Assembly: GCF_000381745.1 (NCBI RefSeq)
Contig: NZ_KB906977.1
Span: 1-64,000 of the forward strand
Length of the DNA: 64,000 nucleotides
Reading direction: 5' to 3'
Source of the DNA: Psychromonas ossibalaenae ATCC BAA-1528
Lineage (GTDB): Bacteria; Pseudomonadota; Gammaproteobacteria; Enterobacterales; Psychromonadaceae
Under the pieces are notes generated by a model that worked only from the letters and a program-made list of their open reading frames with translations, did no database searches and was not told the DNA's origin. Below are positions 52,547 to 61,253 of the stretch, piece after piece (the first letter of the stretch is position 1; each line of letters starts with the position of its first letter). Both the position numbers and the translations under genes were made by a program.

Positions 52547-54967
52547 GTGAGTTATCAAGTTTTAGCACGGAAATGGCGGCCTCGTAACTTCCAGGAAGTG
52601 GTCGGTCAGCAGCATGTATTAACGGCTTTATCAAATGGTTTGGCGCAAAACAGATTACACCATGCCTACCTGTTTAGCGGTACCCGAGGTGTTGGTAAAA
52701 CGACGATTGCTCGAATTCTGGCAAAAAGTCTTAATTGTGAACAGGGGGTTACTGCAACGCCTTGCGGGCAGTGTGCAAACTGTCAGGCAATTGACCAGGG
52801 GCGTTTTGTTGATTTACTGGAAATCGATGCGGCTTCGCGTACAAAAGTCGATGATACGCGTGAATTACTTGATAACGTACAGTACAAACCGGCGCAGGGG
52901 CGTTATAAGGTTTATCTAATCGATGAAGTACATATGCTTTCTAAGCATAGTTTTAATGCTCTGTTAAAAACCTTAGAAGAACCGCCTGAATACGTGAAGT
53001 TTTTGCTGGCAACAACGGATCCGCAAAAACTGCCGATCACGGTTTTATCTCGTTGTTTACAATTTCATTTAAAAGCGATTTTACCGCAGGAAATTGAAAA
53101 TCAGCTGGTGCATATCCTGCAGCATGAGCAAGCAACTTTTGAACATGCCGCCCTGGCGGTTATTGCCAAAGCCGCTGACGGCAGTATGCGTGATGCTTTG
53201 AGCCTGACAGATCAGGCGTTAGCATTCGGCTCTGGAAATATTGAACATCAGTCGGTATTAAAGATGCTCGGCACAATAGATCACAGTCATCTGTATTATC
53301 TGCTGCATTTTATCGCCTCGGGCAACGTGCAGAAAGTATTTCAAAAAATCGAAGAGTTTGTCCATCTGGGCGCAGACTTTGCCAGCCTTCATCAGGAACT
53401 GGCAGGCTTATGTCATGAAATCGCACTTGAGCAGCTGCAGAATGCCGCTAATATCAGCGAAAAGACTGCAGTACAGTTATTAGCTGAGCGCCTGAGCCCG
53501 GAAGAAGTACAGCTTTATTATCAGATAGCGGTGCAGGGTTATAAAGATTATGAATTTGCACCTAACGGTAAAATCGCGCTGGAAATGACAGTGATGCGTC
53601 TGCTTGCTTTTAAGCCGGCAAATTATATTACATTGGATGAAAATCAGCTTGAACCGGCTGAACTTCCTGCCGTCTCAACAGCTGCACCTCAACAGGTGCC
53701 GGTGAATCCCGCTGTCGTTGAGCCGTTAACAGCCGAGCCTGTCAATCCAGCTCCGCTATCGCAGCTAATGCCTGAACCGGTGCCGATGGAGCCTGCTGCT
53801 GCGCCGCTTGAACAGAGTCAGGTTAACCCGGTTACGACGTCATCAACAATGCCGCCAATGCCCGAACCGGTGCCGGTGGAACACAGCACGCTGACAACTC
53901 CACTCGAACAGCCTGAAGTATCTTCTGTAACGGCTCCGCCACAGTTTGAACAGCTACCCGCCGGTATCGTACCGCCGTCAGCCACCGAATCTGAACAGTC
54001 CGAGCCGCATACGCAGGAAACGACAAGCCCTGTGGCCGAGTCTCTCCAAAGTGCGCCGCTACAAAATATTACCCATTCTCGAAATATGCTTCGCAGTCAC
54101 AGGTTAAAGCGAGAAGAAGTAAAAAAGTTACAGGCGACAACAAGTAATCCGGAAACCTCTATTAGGCAGGAGGTAAGCGTAGAACAGACGCCTAAACCAC
54201 TTGAACAGAGTACCCCACATGTTGTCGCAGAAAAAACAGCCACAGTAGAAGTGTCGCCGAAAGTTCAGACTCCTGCGCCGGCCGCTAAACCTGCTTCTCA
54301 GGAGAAGCAAAGTGAAGACAGCTGGATGAATAGTGATCAGCTGCCGCCGCTTGATACTTATCAGGATGAGATGAGCGCTGCATCCAGCCATTTTGCAGAC
54401 TCAGCGCCGCCCTTTGCTGCTGATATGCCTGAACAGCAGATGCCGATTCCAGTTCCTGCAGTGTCCAGCATTCCGCCTGTGCCGATAGACAACAGCTCGG
54501 CGGCCGACTTTTCTGAAACTCCGTTTTTTACTGATGAGCAGATTGAACTACCTGAAATTGATGTTGCCAAATATGTTGAAGATAAATTAACAGACCCCTG
54601 GTCTTTGGCTATTCAGCAGATGCAGCTGTTCGGACTGGTTAAGTTGTTAGCTAAAAATAGTGTGATGAAGAAAGTTGATCAGCAGATCATTTTAACCTTA
54701 AAAGCCGATCAGCAGCACCTTCTTAATGACAGCAATTTGTGCGAACAATTACAGGCTAAACTCAAGGCTCATTTTGGGGAACAGGTCAGTATGTATATTG
54801 AAGTAGGGGATGTGCCTGGACAACTGACCGCATTTGAATCTGAACTGGCAATTTTTCAGCAGTATTTAGATAATGCTAAACGCTCAATAAAAGAAGATGT
54901 GAATATACAAACTTTCGTACGTGATTATGGTGCAAAGATCTATGAAAATAGCATCATACCGTTATAA
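52547..54967 (+). CDS. dnaX: DNA polymerase III tau/gamma subunit
   Basis: This 806-residue clamp-loader protein has an AAA+ ATPase (about 1-240; Walker A GTRGVGKTT, zinc site with CGQCANCQ, Walker B LIDEVHMLS, sensor LATTDPQKLPITVLSRC), domain III (about 245-365), a long Pro/Glu/Gln-rich linker (about 370-680) and a C-terminal alpha-contacting domain (about 680-806). An A-AAA-AAG slippery heptamer lies in frame at 54121-54127; a -1 shift would add six codons (VTGDNK) and stop, giving a gamma-like product of about 533 residues. The linker is longer than in E. coli. Confidence 0.96.
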   Translation: MSYQVLARKWRPRNFQEVVGQQHVLTALSNGLAQNRLHHAYLFSGTRGVGKTTIARILAKSLNCEQGVTATPCGQCANCQAIDQGRFVDLLEIDAASRTKVDDTRELLDNVQYKPAQGRYKVYLIDEVHMLSKHSFNALLKTLEEPPEYVKFLLATTDPQKLPITVLSRCLQFHLKAILPQEIENQLVHILQHEQATFEHAALAVIAKAADGSMRDALSLTDQALAFGSGNIEHQSVLKMLGTIDHSHLYYLLHFIASGNVQKVFQKIEEFVHLGADFASLHQELAGLCHEIALEQLQNAANISEKTAVQLLAERLSPEEVQLYYQIAVQGYKDYEFAPNGKIALEMTVMRLLAFKPANYITLDENQLEPAELPAVSTAAPQQVPVNPAVVEPLTAEPVNPAPLSQLMPEPVPMEPAAAPLEQSQVNPVTTSSTMPPMPEPVPVEHSTLTTPLEQPEVSSVTAPPQFEQLPAGIVPPSATESEQSEPHTQETTSPVAESLQSAPLQNITHSRNMLRSHRLKREEVKKLQATTSNPETSIRQEVSVEQTPKPLEQSTPHVVAEKTATVEVSPKVQTPAPAAKPASQEKQSEDSWMNSDQLPPLDTYQDEMSAASSHFADSAPPFAADMPEQQMPIPVPAVSSIPPVPIDNSSAADFSETPFFTDEQIELPEIDVAKYVEDKLTDPWSLAIQQMQLFGLVKLLAKNSVMKKVDQQIILTLKADQQHLLNDSNLCEQLQAKLKAHFGEQVSMYIEVGDVPGQLTAFESELAIFQQYLDNAKRSIKEDVNIQTFVRDYGAKIYENSIIPL
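54121..54127 (+). promoter_or_regulatory. Candidate programmed -1 frameshift site in dnaX
   Basis: A AAA AAG in the correct phase is the same heptamer used by E. coli dnaX to make gamma. Upstream purines (GCGAGAAGAAG) may act as the Shine-Dalgarno-like stimulator, and ACCTC/GAGGT could pair about 30 bases downstream. The -1 frame stops at TAA after six codons. Confidence 0.6.
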
Positions 54968-55014
54968 TCAGACCACACTCGTAAATAGTTATTTTTAAGA
55001 TAAAGAGAGACAAT

Positions 55015-55344
55015 ATGTTTAATAAAGCTGGAATGGGCGACTTAATGAAAAAAGCCCAAGAGATGCAGGAAAATATGCAGAAAGCACAAGCAGAGATCGC
55101 GAATACAGAAGTCGTAGGTGAGTCTGGTGCCGGTCTTGTAAAAATCACCTTATTAGGCAATCACAATGTACGTAAAGTTGAAATTGACGAAAGCTTAATG
55201 GAAGATGACAAAGAGATGATTGAAGATCTTATTGCCGCTGCAATGAACGATGCAGTGCGTCGCGTTGAAGAAGTTAACAAAAGTAAAATGAGCGGTTTAA
55301 CAGGTGGTATGGACTTACCGCCTGGTTTCAAAATGCCTTTCTAG
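55015..55344 (+). CDS. ybaB: YbaB/EbfC nucleoid-associated protein
   Basis: This 109-residue protein has the YbaB pattern: [20 protein letters not shown] (helix 1), [22 protein letters not shown] and [16 protein letters not shown]. It binds DNA as a dimer. In most gammaproteobacteria recR follows directly; here a terminator and about 5 kb of other genes intervene. Confidence 0.95.
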   Translation: MFNKAGMGDLMKKAQEMQENMQKAQAEIANTEVVGESGAGLVKITLLGNHNVRKVEIDESLMEDDKEMIEDLIAAAMNDAVRRVEEVNKSKMSGLTGGMDLPPGFKMPF

Positions 55345-55385
55345 AGGTATTTTACTTTAAAGCGATACGTTGCTTTTTTAGTTTT

Positions 55386-55416
55386 AAAGGGGCCTGATTA
55401 AGCCCCTTTATTTTTT
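55386..55416 (+). terminator. Terminator after ybaB
   Basis: AAAGGGGC pairs perfectly with GCCCCTTT around an eight-base loop, followed by ATTTTTT. It closes the apt-dnaX-ybaB unit. Confidence 0.9.
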
Positions 55417-55560
55417 CTGGCTTATAGCTGCTCTTACAGTTCAATTTAACCTAATAAATATTGGTGCAATAATTCTAAAATAAGCGTAAAGCCTTATCAT
55501 TCATTGTGGGAAATGTTTCCACTCATTCAGTCCTTTTAGGGTGTTAACTTCTCCATAAAC

Positions 55561-55758
55561 TTAGACGGTACAAGTTGGTGGAAACATCACTCTGCTACTC
55601 CCCCCTATAAAACGATAATGCTGCAGGTAACATTTTCCATTATATCCGATAGCATCTGGAACTCTATTTTGTGAGCGTATTAAATTTAGCTTCTCTTGAA
55701 GAAATTTATCTGCCTCCGCTTTGAAATTGTTTGTTTTTGATATTGTGTTTATTTGTCA
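55561..55758 (-). pseudogene. Open frame without start codon, probable gene relic
   Basis: Between a TGA (55756-55758) and a TAA (55561-55563) runs a 64-codon open frame with protein-like composition (KAEADKFLQEKLNLIRSQN, DAIGYNGKCYLQHYRFIGG) but no ATG, GTG or TTG near its start. It may be the 3' remnant of a gene or chance. Nearby GTGGAAACATCAC and GGGAAATGTTTCCAC form an inverted pair. The family is not recognised. The rest of 55417-55838 shows nothing else. Confidence 0.25.
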
Positions 55759-55838
55759 CAAAAGCATCTGGTAAAATATGTGGTATCTAATGTATTATTA
55801 TTTTTTGGAAATGACTTTAGATACAAGGAATTACTTTC

Positions 55839-56054
55839 ATGGGAATGTATGAGAGCAGGAAAAATAGAAAAAAATCTGCTAAGGATACAGAAGATGCGAT
55901 GTTAATTGCTTCTGGTGATTGGTTTGCTGTCAGATCAGCTCAAGAAATCGCAAAATCCTGGAAGCGAATAGTTGTCATATCTGTGTTAGCATTTTTCATT
56001 CTTTGTGCACCAGCCATAGGGCCGTTAATTCGGCTAGTAAGTTCATATCTATAA
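55839..56054 (+). CDS. Small single-pass membrane protein, unknown
   Basis: This 71-residue protein with a basic N-terminus (YESRKNRKKSAKD) and one hydrophobic helix (about 46-67, VVISVLAFFILCAPAIGPLI) has AAGGA about 11 bases before its ATG. It would be an inner-membrane protein with its N-terminus in the cytoplasm. No family recognised. It lies in the accessory stretch between ybaB and recR. Confidence 0.5.
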   Translation: MGMYESRKNRKKSAKDTEDAMLIASGDWFAVRSAQEIAKSWKRIVVISVLAFFILCAPAIGPLIRLVSSYL

Positions 56055-56157
56055 TATATGGCATGTTGAACCATTAAAGTGTGGACAGATATCCTTTTTT
56101 TGATTTCACTACTTGAGTAGAATTTATTATTGGTGAGCACAGAGCAACAGAATAAAT

Positions 56158-57153
56158 TCAGTTGATCTTACTTTTTAGTTTGGAAGCCCGTTTTTCAGCA
56201 TACATACTTTGATCTGCTTGATGGAGTAGTAAATCTGGAGATAAGTAATCAGATTCTCCTGTCTGAGCATAACCAATGCTCAGTGAAAGATCTTTCTCAT
56301 TATTATGCAGTTCATCGCTTAGGCGTCGTCCAAAAATGCTTTTCGCCTGGTCTATTGCACAATTAGTTAAAATGATGCAAAACTCGTCGCCACCATAGCG
56401 AAAGGGGTAATCTTCTAATCTGGTAACGCTTTTAATCGCTTTTGCCACAATAATCAGAATTTCATTGCCGCGTTGATGACCTTGAATGTCGTTGATTGCT
56501 TTGAAGTCATTGATATCGATGTAAACAATCGTTACAGGTTGTGAACATTGTTTCGCGTTTTGTAAGACATAAGTGAGTGTTTGGGTTAGAGTTCGAACAT
56601 TTAATAATCCCGTTAGTGGATCCTTTGCTGCCATGATCTGTAAACGGCCAACTACGATTTCACGTTTAGATTCATAAATATGGGCCATTGTCCAGATCGC
56701 TATTGCGCAGAAGCCAAAGTTAGCCAGTGCAATCCAGTGTACTTCTGGATCCTGCCGCCATACCCGCCACCCAATAATGCCTAATCCCCCCAAAAGACCC
56801 ACTGTCGTTATCTGCATTCCAGCTCTGCGTCCTAACAGCAGGTAGGATAAAATTGGAAAAATTAAAATCCATGCAAATAACCCGGTTCGAAAACTTGTAT
56901 GAGAAATACCAAGCAGAATAATACAATAAGCGCTAAGCAGGTAGACAAAAGAGCATTGCTGCAGGTATCGGGTCGTTTTAACAATACTTAGTATGACAAT
57001 CCACTGGAAAACAACGGCTGCTTCAATCAATGCATAAGTTTTATACCCGGCCATCCAATTAACAACACTGAAAAAGCTTACAAACAAAATGGTGATGATA
57101 AGTAATACCCGTAATAATAAGTGGCGGTATTCATATTCATCTGATAACAGCAT
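56158..57153 (-). CDS. Membrane-bound GGDEF diguanylate cyclase
   Basis: The 331 residues comprise five or six N-terminal membrane helices (about 12-165) with little loop sequence, and a cytoplasmic GGDEF domain (about 172-328): AAKDPLTGLLNVRTL, YIDINDFKAINDIQGHQRG and the catalytic RYGGDEFCIIL, preceded by RLED as an RxxD inhibitory site. It should make cyclic di-GMP. It is a second diguanylate cyclase in the window and is not adjacent to the syp block. Confidence 0.9.
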   Translation of the reverse strand: MLLSDEYEYRHLLLRVLLIITILFVSFFSVVNWMAGYKTYALIEAAVVFQWIVILSIVKTTRYLQQCSFVYLLSAYCIILLGISHTSFRTGLFAWILIFPILSYLLLGRRAGMQITTVGLLGGLGIIGWRVWRQDPEVHWIALANFGFCAIAIWTMAHIYESKREIVVGRLQIMAAKDPLTGLLNVRTLTQTLTYVLQNAKQCSQPVTIVYIDINDFKAINDIQGHQRGNEILIIVAKAIKSVTRLEDYPFRYGGDEFCIILTNCAIDQAKSIFGRRLSDELHNNEKDLSLSIGYAQTGESDYLSPDLLLHQADQSMYAEKRASKLKSKIN

Positions 57154-57177
57154 TGGATATTCCTTTCTTTCATTGAC

Positions 57178-57366
57178 TTAATCTGTCTGTAGATACAGTA
57201 CTGTAGTAATCATCGAATAGTCGTCAAAAACTTCCATGCTTACGTCATTAAGTTCGAAATAATATACCAGGCCGCTGAAAAAAATAGCGCTTCTCATCAC
57301 GTTGTCACTGAAAGGTGAATTGTTGGCGAGGTTAACTGCTTTTATTGGTTCATGAAACTCTATTCA
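57178..57366 (-). pseudogene. Open frame without start, likely 5'-truncated gene
   Basis: A 61-codon frame from TGA (57364-57366) to TAA (57178-57180) reads as a convincing C-terminal domain (AVNLANNSPFSDNVM, AIFFSGLVYYFELNDVSM, MITTVLYLQTD) but has no good start. It ends 24 bp before the GGDEF gene on the same strand and could be what is left of an upstream operon partner. Family not recognised. The remaining bases of 57154-57565 hold the pepP-like upstream region. Confidence 0.35.
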
Positions 57367-57565
57367 AGCCGGGCCGTGTAGCGAAGTTAAGAGTTTGCTT
57401 TTTAATATATATTTTCTAACTTGATTCGAGGAAGATAAGGTCTTGAATAATTTGCAGACAGCTCTAATAACATAGCCAAATTTACGGTACAGTAGCATTC
57501 TAATTCGATAAGAAAAAAGAAACCTCTGCTGTTTGTTTTTTCTGCATACCAATATGGACACAACT

Positions 57566-59356
57566 ATGATTCAGAGCATAGAGCAAAAACTTCACGCTAT
57601 TCGCCAGTACATGCAGGCCGCAAATCTTGACGCATTCATTGTCCCCCGCGCCGATGAGTATCTGGGGGAATATGTTCCTACACATAATCAACGTCTACTG
57701 TGGTGTAGTGAGTTTACCGGATCTGCCGGTACAGTTATTATTTTAAAAGATCGTGCTGCTATTTTTACCGACGGCCGTTATACCATTCAGGTTAAGCAGC
57801 AGGTGAATGCTGAGTGCTTTGAGTTTTATCATCTTATCGATACCCCGCATATGAAGTGGTTGAGTGAACAGCTTGGCACTGATGCAAATGTTGGTTTTGA
57901 TGCCAAAGTACATAACTTAAACTGGTATAAAAGCAGTGTTAAAACGCTTTCTGAAAAACAAATAAACCTTGTCGCGGTAAAGCAGAATCCAGTAGATCTC
58001 AGTTGGACAGACCGCCCGCAGCCGACCCAAAATATGGGGTTATTACTAGAGCAGAAATATACTGGTCTCTGCAGCCTAGACAAACGCCGAAAAATTGGGG
58101 CTGAAATTGCAGAACAGGGGGCTGATGCTGCTGTTATCAGTGCACTTGATTCTATTGCCTGGTTATTAAATATTCGCGGTAAAGATATCCACTGTTTTTG
58201 TGTCATTTTAGGCAGTGCCGTCTTAATGAAAGACGGTTCAATGACCTTCTTTGCTGATCCGGCTAAAATCCCGTCAGGTTTTGATGCACACGTTGGTGAA
58301 GGGGTTACATTAGCAGCAGAGTCAGAGGCCGCCGCCGCTTATCAGTCATTGGGTGAACAAGGTTTAAAAATACTTGCTGATCCAGAAACATCAAACGCAT
58401 TCTGCCAGTTAACCGCAGAAGCAGCCGGCGCGGTACTTATCCCCGGTACTGATCCGGCGGCAGCAGCAAAAGCCTGTAAAAACAGTACTGAGTTAGCTGG
58501 TATGCAGCAGGCTCATATTCGTGACGGTGCATCAGAAGTGCGTTTTCTTGCCTGGTTAGAAAATGAAGTTGCGCAGGGAAATCTGCATGATGAAGCATTT
58601 TTGTCAGATAAACTAAGCGCTTTTAGAGCAGGTAACGAGCACTTTGTAGAATTGAGTTTCGATACTATTTCTGCCGCAGGCTCTAATGCTGCCATGTGTC
58701 ATTATAACCACATGAACGGCACACCGGCACAACTGCCGATAGACAGTATATACCTGGTGGATTCTGGTGCTCAATACCTGGACGGCACTACAGACATTAC
58801 CCGTACAGTTGCAGTAGGCAGTGCATCTGATGAACATAGAAAAATGTTCACCTTAGTCTTAAAAGGCCATATAGCATTAGCGCAAATGAAGTTCCCTGCG
58901 GGTACTAACGGTGGTCAGCTGGATTCACTTGCGCGTCAATTTTTATGGCAGCAGGGTTATGATTATGATCATGGAACTGGACATGGTGTAGGCTGCTTCC
59001 TCAATGTACATGAAGGCCCGCAGCGTATTGCCAAAAACTCAGTCGGTGTAGCATTAGAGCCGGGAATGGTGGTATCTAATGAGCCCGGTTACTACAAACA
59101 AGACGAGTACGGGATCCGTTGTGAAAACCTCATCTACGTGGTGGATAAAGGCGAGGGACATGATGGTAAAACATTCTATCAATTTGAAACATTAACACTT
59201 GTTCCTTTTGACCTGCATCTTATCGAACAATCCTTGTTGAGCAGAGATGAAGTTAACTGGATCAATGATTACCATGCACAAGTTAAAGACAAAATTTCCC
59301 CGTTGTTAAGCGGTACGGATCTTACTTGGTTAGAACAAGCGACACAAAGAATCTAA
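57566..59356 (+). CDS. Xaa-Pro aminopeptidase (aminopeptidase P, M24B)
   Basis: This cytoplasmic metallopeptidase of about 596 residues has two N-terminal creatinase-like domains (about 1-300: DAFIVPRADEYLGEYVP, AAIFTDGRYTIQV, ISALDSIAWLLNIRG) and a C-terminal pita-bread catalytic domain with metal ligands in VDSGAQYLDGTTDITRT, GTGHGVGCFLNVHEGP, SNEPGYYKQDEYGIRCEN and a late FETLTLVPFD. It removes N-terminal residues ahead of proline. Length matches the large three-domain type rather than E. coli PepP. I choose ATG 57566; ATG 57554 is also possible. Confidence 0.9.
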   Translation: MIQSIEQKLHAIRQYMQAANLDAFIVPRADEYLGEYVPTHNQRLLWCSEFTGSAGTVIILKDRAAIFTDGRYTIQVKQQVNAECFEFYHLIDTPHMKWLSEQLGTDANVGFDAKVHNLNWYKSSVKTLSEKQINLVAVKQNPVDLSWTDRPQPTQNMGLLLEQKYTGLCSLDKRRKIGAEIAEQGADAAVISALDSIAWLLNIRGKDIHCFCVILGSAVLMKDGSMTFFADPAKIPSGFDAHVGEGVTLAAESEAAAAYQSLGEQGLKILADPETSNAFCQLTAEAAGAVLIPGTDPAAAAKACKNSTELAGMQQAHIRDGASEVRFLAWLENEVAQGNLHDEAFLSDKLSAFRAGNEHFVELSFDTISAAGSNAAMCHYNHMNGTPAQLPIDSIYLVDSGAQYLDGTTDITRTVAVGSASDEHRKMFTLVLKGHIALAQMKFPAGTNGGQLDSLARQFLWQQGYDYDHGTGHGVGCFLNVHEGPQRIAKNSVGVALEPGMVVSNEPGYYKQDEYGIRCENLIYVVDKGEGHDGKTFYQFETLTLVPFDLHLIEQSLLSRDEVNWINDYHAQVKDKISPLLSGTDLTWLEQATQRI

Positions 59357-59401
59357 CTTTCAGGCTTAATCTGCTGCAGACCTTTTACTCCCTCAATTGT
59401 T

Positions 59402-60217
59402 TTATTTACTTGAACCGTTGCGGGAGGGAACGTATTTTTCAAATGTGCTCTGCAGCTTACCCGACTCTTTTAATTTAAATATACCGGAATCAAGAATGGT
59501 TTTGAGCTCATGAGCATATTTAAAATTTCTGGAAATCATGATATAAAATTTTTCCGGCTCTACATTCGGTATAGGGGCATGACCGAAACGTCTGTCAGAG
59601 ATAAAGTCTTGTCCAATATAAGACAAACCCGTAAACGCTTCGTAGCGGGCAAGAAAAATATCACAGCGTCCTATTAAAGTCATATTAACAAGACTTTGAT
59701 ACGTTCTGGACCCCTTGCACACATCATCGTTTTCAAGTCCGAAATTCACGTAGTTATATCCATGACGTCCGCAGATTTTGCCCAGTTTTTTCAGCTCAGA
59801 AGCATTTTTTATGGTTAAACCTAGGGGGTGTTTTTCCTTTAGGTAGAAATAACTCGGGGTCATAGTGTAATAGGCTTCAGAAAGAAGATAGTCTTTTTCT
59901 CTTTGCGGATTCTTTGATGCACTGGGCACCGCTTGGTAAACCCCTTTCCGGGTGCGCATTAGGCAGCGTTTCCAGGGTAATATTACAAATTCAGCTTTAA
60001 TCCCGTGATCAGAAAATATCATATTAATCACGTCGACATCGTATCCCATCGTCTCTGATGTTTTTTGTCCGTTTATTCGTTTAGCAAAATTAAAGGGCGG
60101 CCATTCCCCTTCTTCTACACAGAATATGACTGTTTGGCCGTTTAAAGGCGCGCTCTGAGATAAGCTTACTATTGAAAATAAACTTAATAATATTAAACAG
60201 CTGTATAATATTTTCAT
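59402..60217 (-). CDS. Family 3 periplasmic solute-binding protein
   Basis: This 271-residue precursor has a signal peptide (cleavage near SQSA-PLN, about 23) and the SBP_bac_3 fold: CVEEGEWPPFNF, MGYDVDVINMIFSDHGI, FVILPWKRCLMRTRKGVYQAV and a C-terminal LKTILDSGIFKLKESGKLQSTFEKY. No ABC permease or ATPase is adjacent, so it may be an orphan amino-acid-type binding protein. Four cysteines in the mature chain could form disulfides. It is convergent with the aminopeptidase gene and divergent from recR. Confidence 0.8.
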   Translation of the reverse strand: MKILYSCLILLSLFSIVSLSQSAPLNGQTVIFCVEEGEWPPFNFAKRINGQKTSETMGYDVDVINMIFSDHGIKAEFVILPWKRCLMRTRKGVYQAVPSASKNPQREKDYLLSEAYYTMTPSYFYLKEKHPLGLTIKNASELKKLGKICGRHGYNYVNFGLENDDVCKGSRTYQSLVNMTLIGRCDIFLARYEAFTGLSYIGQDFISDRRFGHAPIPNVEPEKFYIMISRNFKYAHELKTILDSGIFKLKESGKLQSTFEKYVPSRNGSSK

Positions 60218-60603
60218 TGATTATTGTCCTGAATCGGCTGTAGACAGGCTAAATCCAAATAACATGGTCAAATCCTTAGTATCTCACATACATTCAGCTT
60301 AGCATTTGTTGTAGATAAACGCTTAACTGGCTCTGATTTATGCAGTTTCACTCCAGAGTCAAAATTGATCACTTACTTTTGCAGAATGATGCAAAAGTGA
60401 AGTTTAAAGTGCGAGTACTGATATTGAGTGATAAAGCTGCATTTTCTCACAACAAAATCGCGGTTAAAAAAATAGTTAAAAGTCTGCGATTTAATGTAGT
60501 ATGCCTGTTTTGTTAACAGCTTAATGTCAGATGATATTCAACAGTCATTCAACTTTTATATGCTGGTTTTTAGCGTTTTAAATTTACATAAAAAGAAATT
60601 ATT
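60218..60603. other. Intergenic region upstream of recR
   Basis: The 386 bp between the binding-protein gene and recR should hold two divergent promoters. AT-rich sequence just upstream of recR (60540-60600) is compatible with a promoter, but I see no conserved operator or open frame. Confidence 0.35.
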
Positions 60604-61206
60604 ATGAGCTCAAACTCCCTACTTGATGAATTAATGCAGGCACTGCAGTGCCTGCCGAGCGTCGGCCCTAAGTCTGCGCAGCGTATGGTTTACCATCTTT
60701 TAGATAAGAATCGTCAGGGTGCATTAAAATTGAGTAATGTACTGGAAAGGGCTGTTAATGAGATTGGGCATTGTCAGCAGTGTCGTACTTTTACTGAACT
60801 GGATTACTGCGAAATATGCAGTAATGAGAAACGCAAACAAAATGGAAGTATCTGTATTGTTGAGATGCCGGTTGATGTACTGGCGATTGAACAGACTGCG
60901 TTGTTTTCCGGCACATACTTTGTTTTGATGGGACACCTGTCTCCACTTGACGGTATTGGACCTGAGCAGCTAGGCTTGACGCTGCTGGAAACTCAGCTTG
61001 CAGCTGGTAATGTGAGTGAAATAATTTTAGCGACTAATCCGACCGTTGAAGGTGAAGCGACAGCTTATTATATTGCCGAGATTGCTAAAAAGTATTCTAT
61101 TCAAGTCAGCCGAATTGCACATGGTGTGCCGGTTGGCGGCGAGCTGGAGTTTGTCGACAGCACAACACTGTCACATTCGTTCTCCGGTCGTTCAATTATA
61201 AAATAA
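60604..61206 (+). CDS. recR: Recombination mediator RecR
   Basis: This 200-residue DNA repair protein has a helix-hairpin-helix region ([20 protein letters not shown]), a C4 zinc finger ([16 protein letters not shown]), a Toprim domain with [16 protein letters not shown] and [17 protein letters not shown], and the C-terminal Walker-like [20 protein letters not shown]. With RecF and RecO it loads RecA on gaps. It is separated from ybaB by an insertion of about 5 kb. Confidence 0.97.
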   Translation: MSSNSLLDELMQALQCLPSVGPKSAQRMVYHLLDKNRQGALKLSNVLERAVNEIGHCQQCRTFTELDYCEICSNEKRKQNGSICIVEMPVDVLAIEQTALFSGTYFVLMGHLSPLDGIGPEQLGLTLLETQLAAGNVSEIILATNPTVEGEATAYYIAEIAKKYSIQVSRIAHGVPVGGELEFVDSTTLSHSFSGRSIIK

Positions 61207-61210
61207 AAAA

Positions 61211-61230
61211 AGGGCGCTGTTATGCGCCCT
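61211..61230 (-). terminator. Terminator of the YgiQ-family gene
   Basis: On the minus strand GGGCGC pairs with GCGCCC around ATAACA and runs into seven T bases. It overlaps the end of recR and so also closes that gene from the other side. Confidence 0.85.
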
Positions 61231-61253
61231 GTGTAATGCCGGTATAGTATGAA

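Noticed and set aside
57364-57561. 65-codon minus-strand frame at the aminopeptidase start
   Set aside because: Basic, low-information sequence with no ribosome site; overlaps the 5' end region of the aminopeptidase gene.
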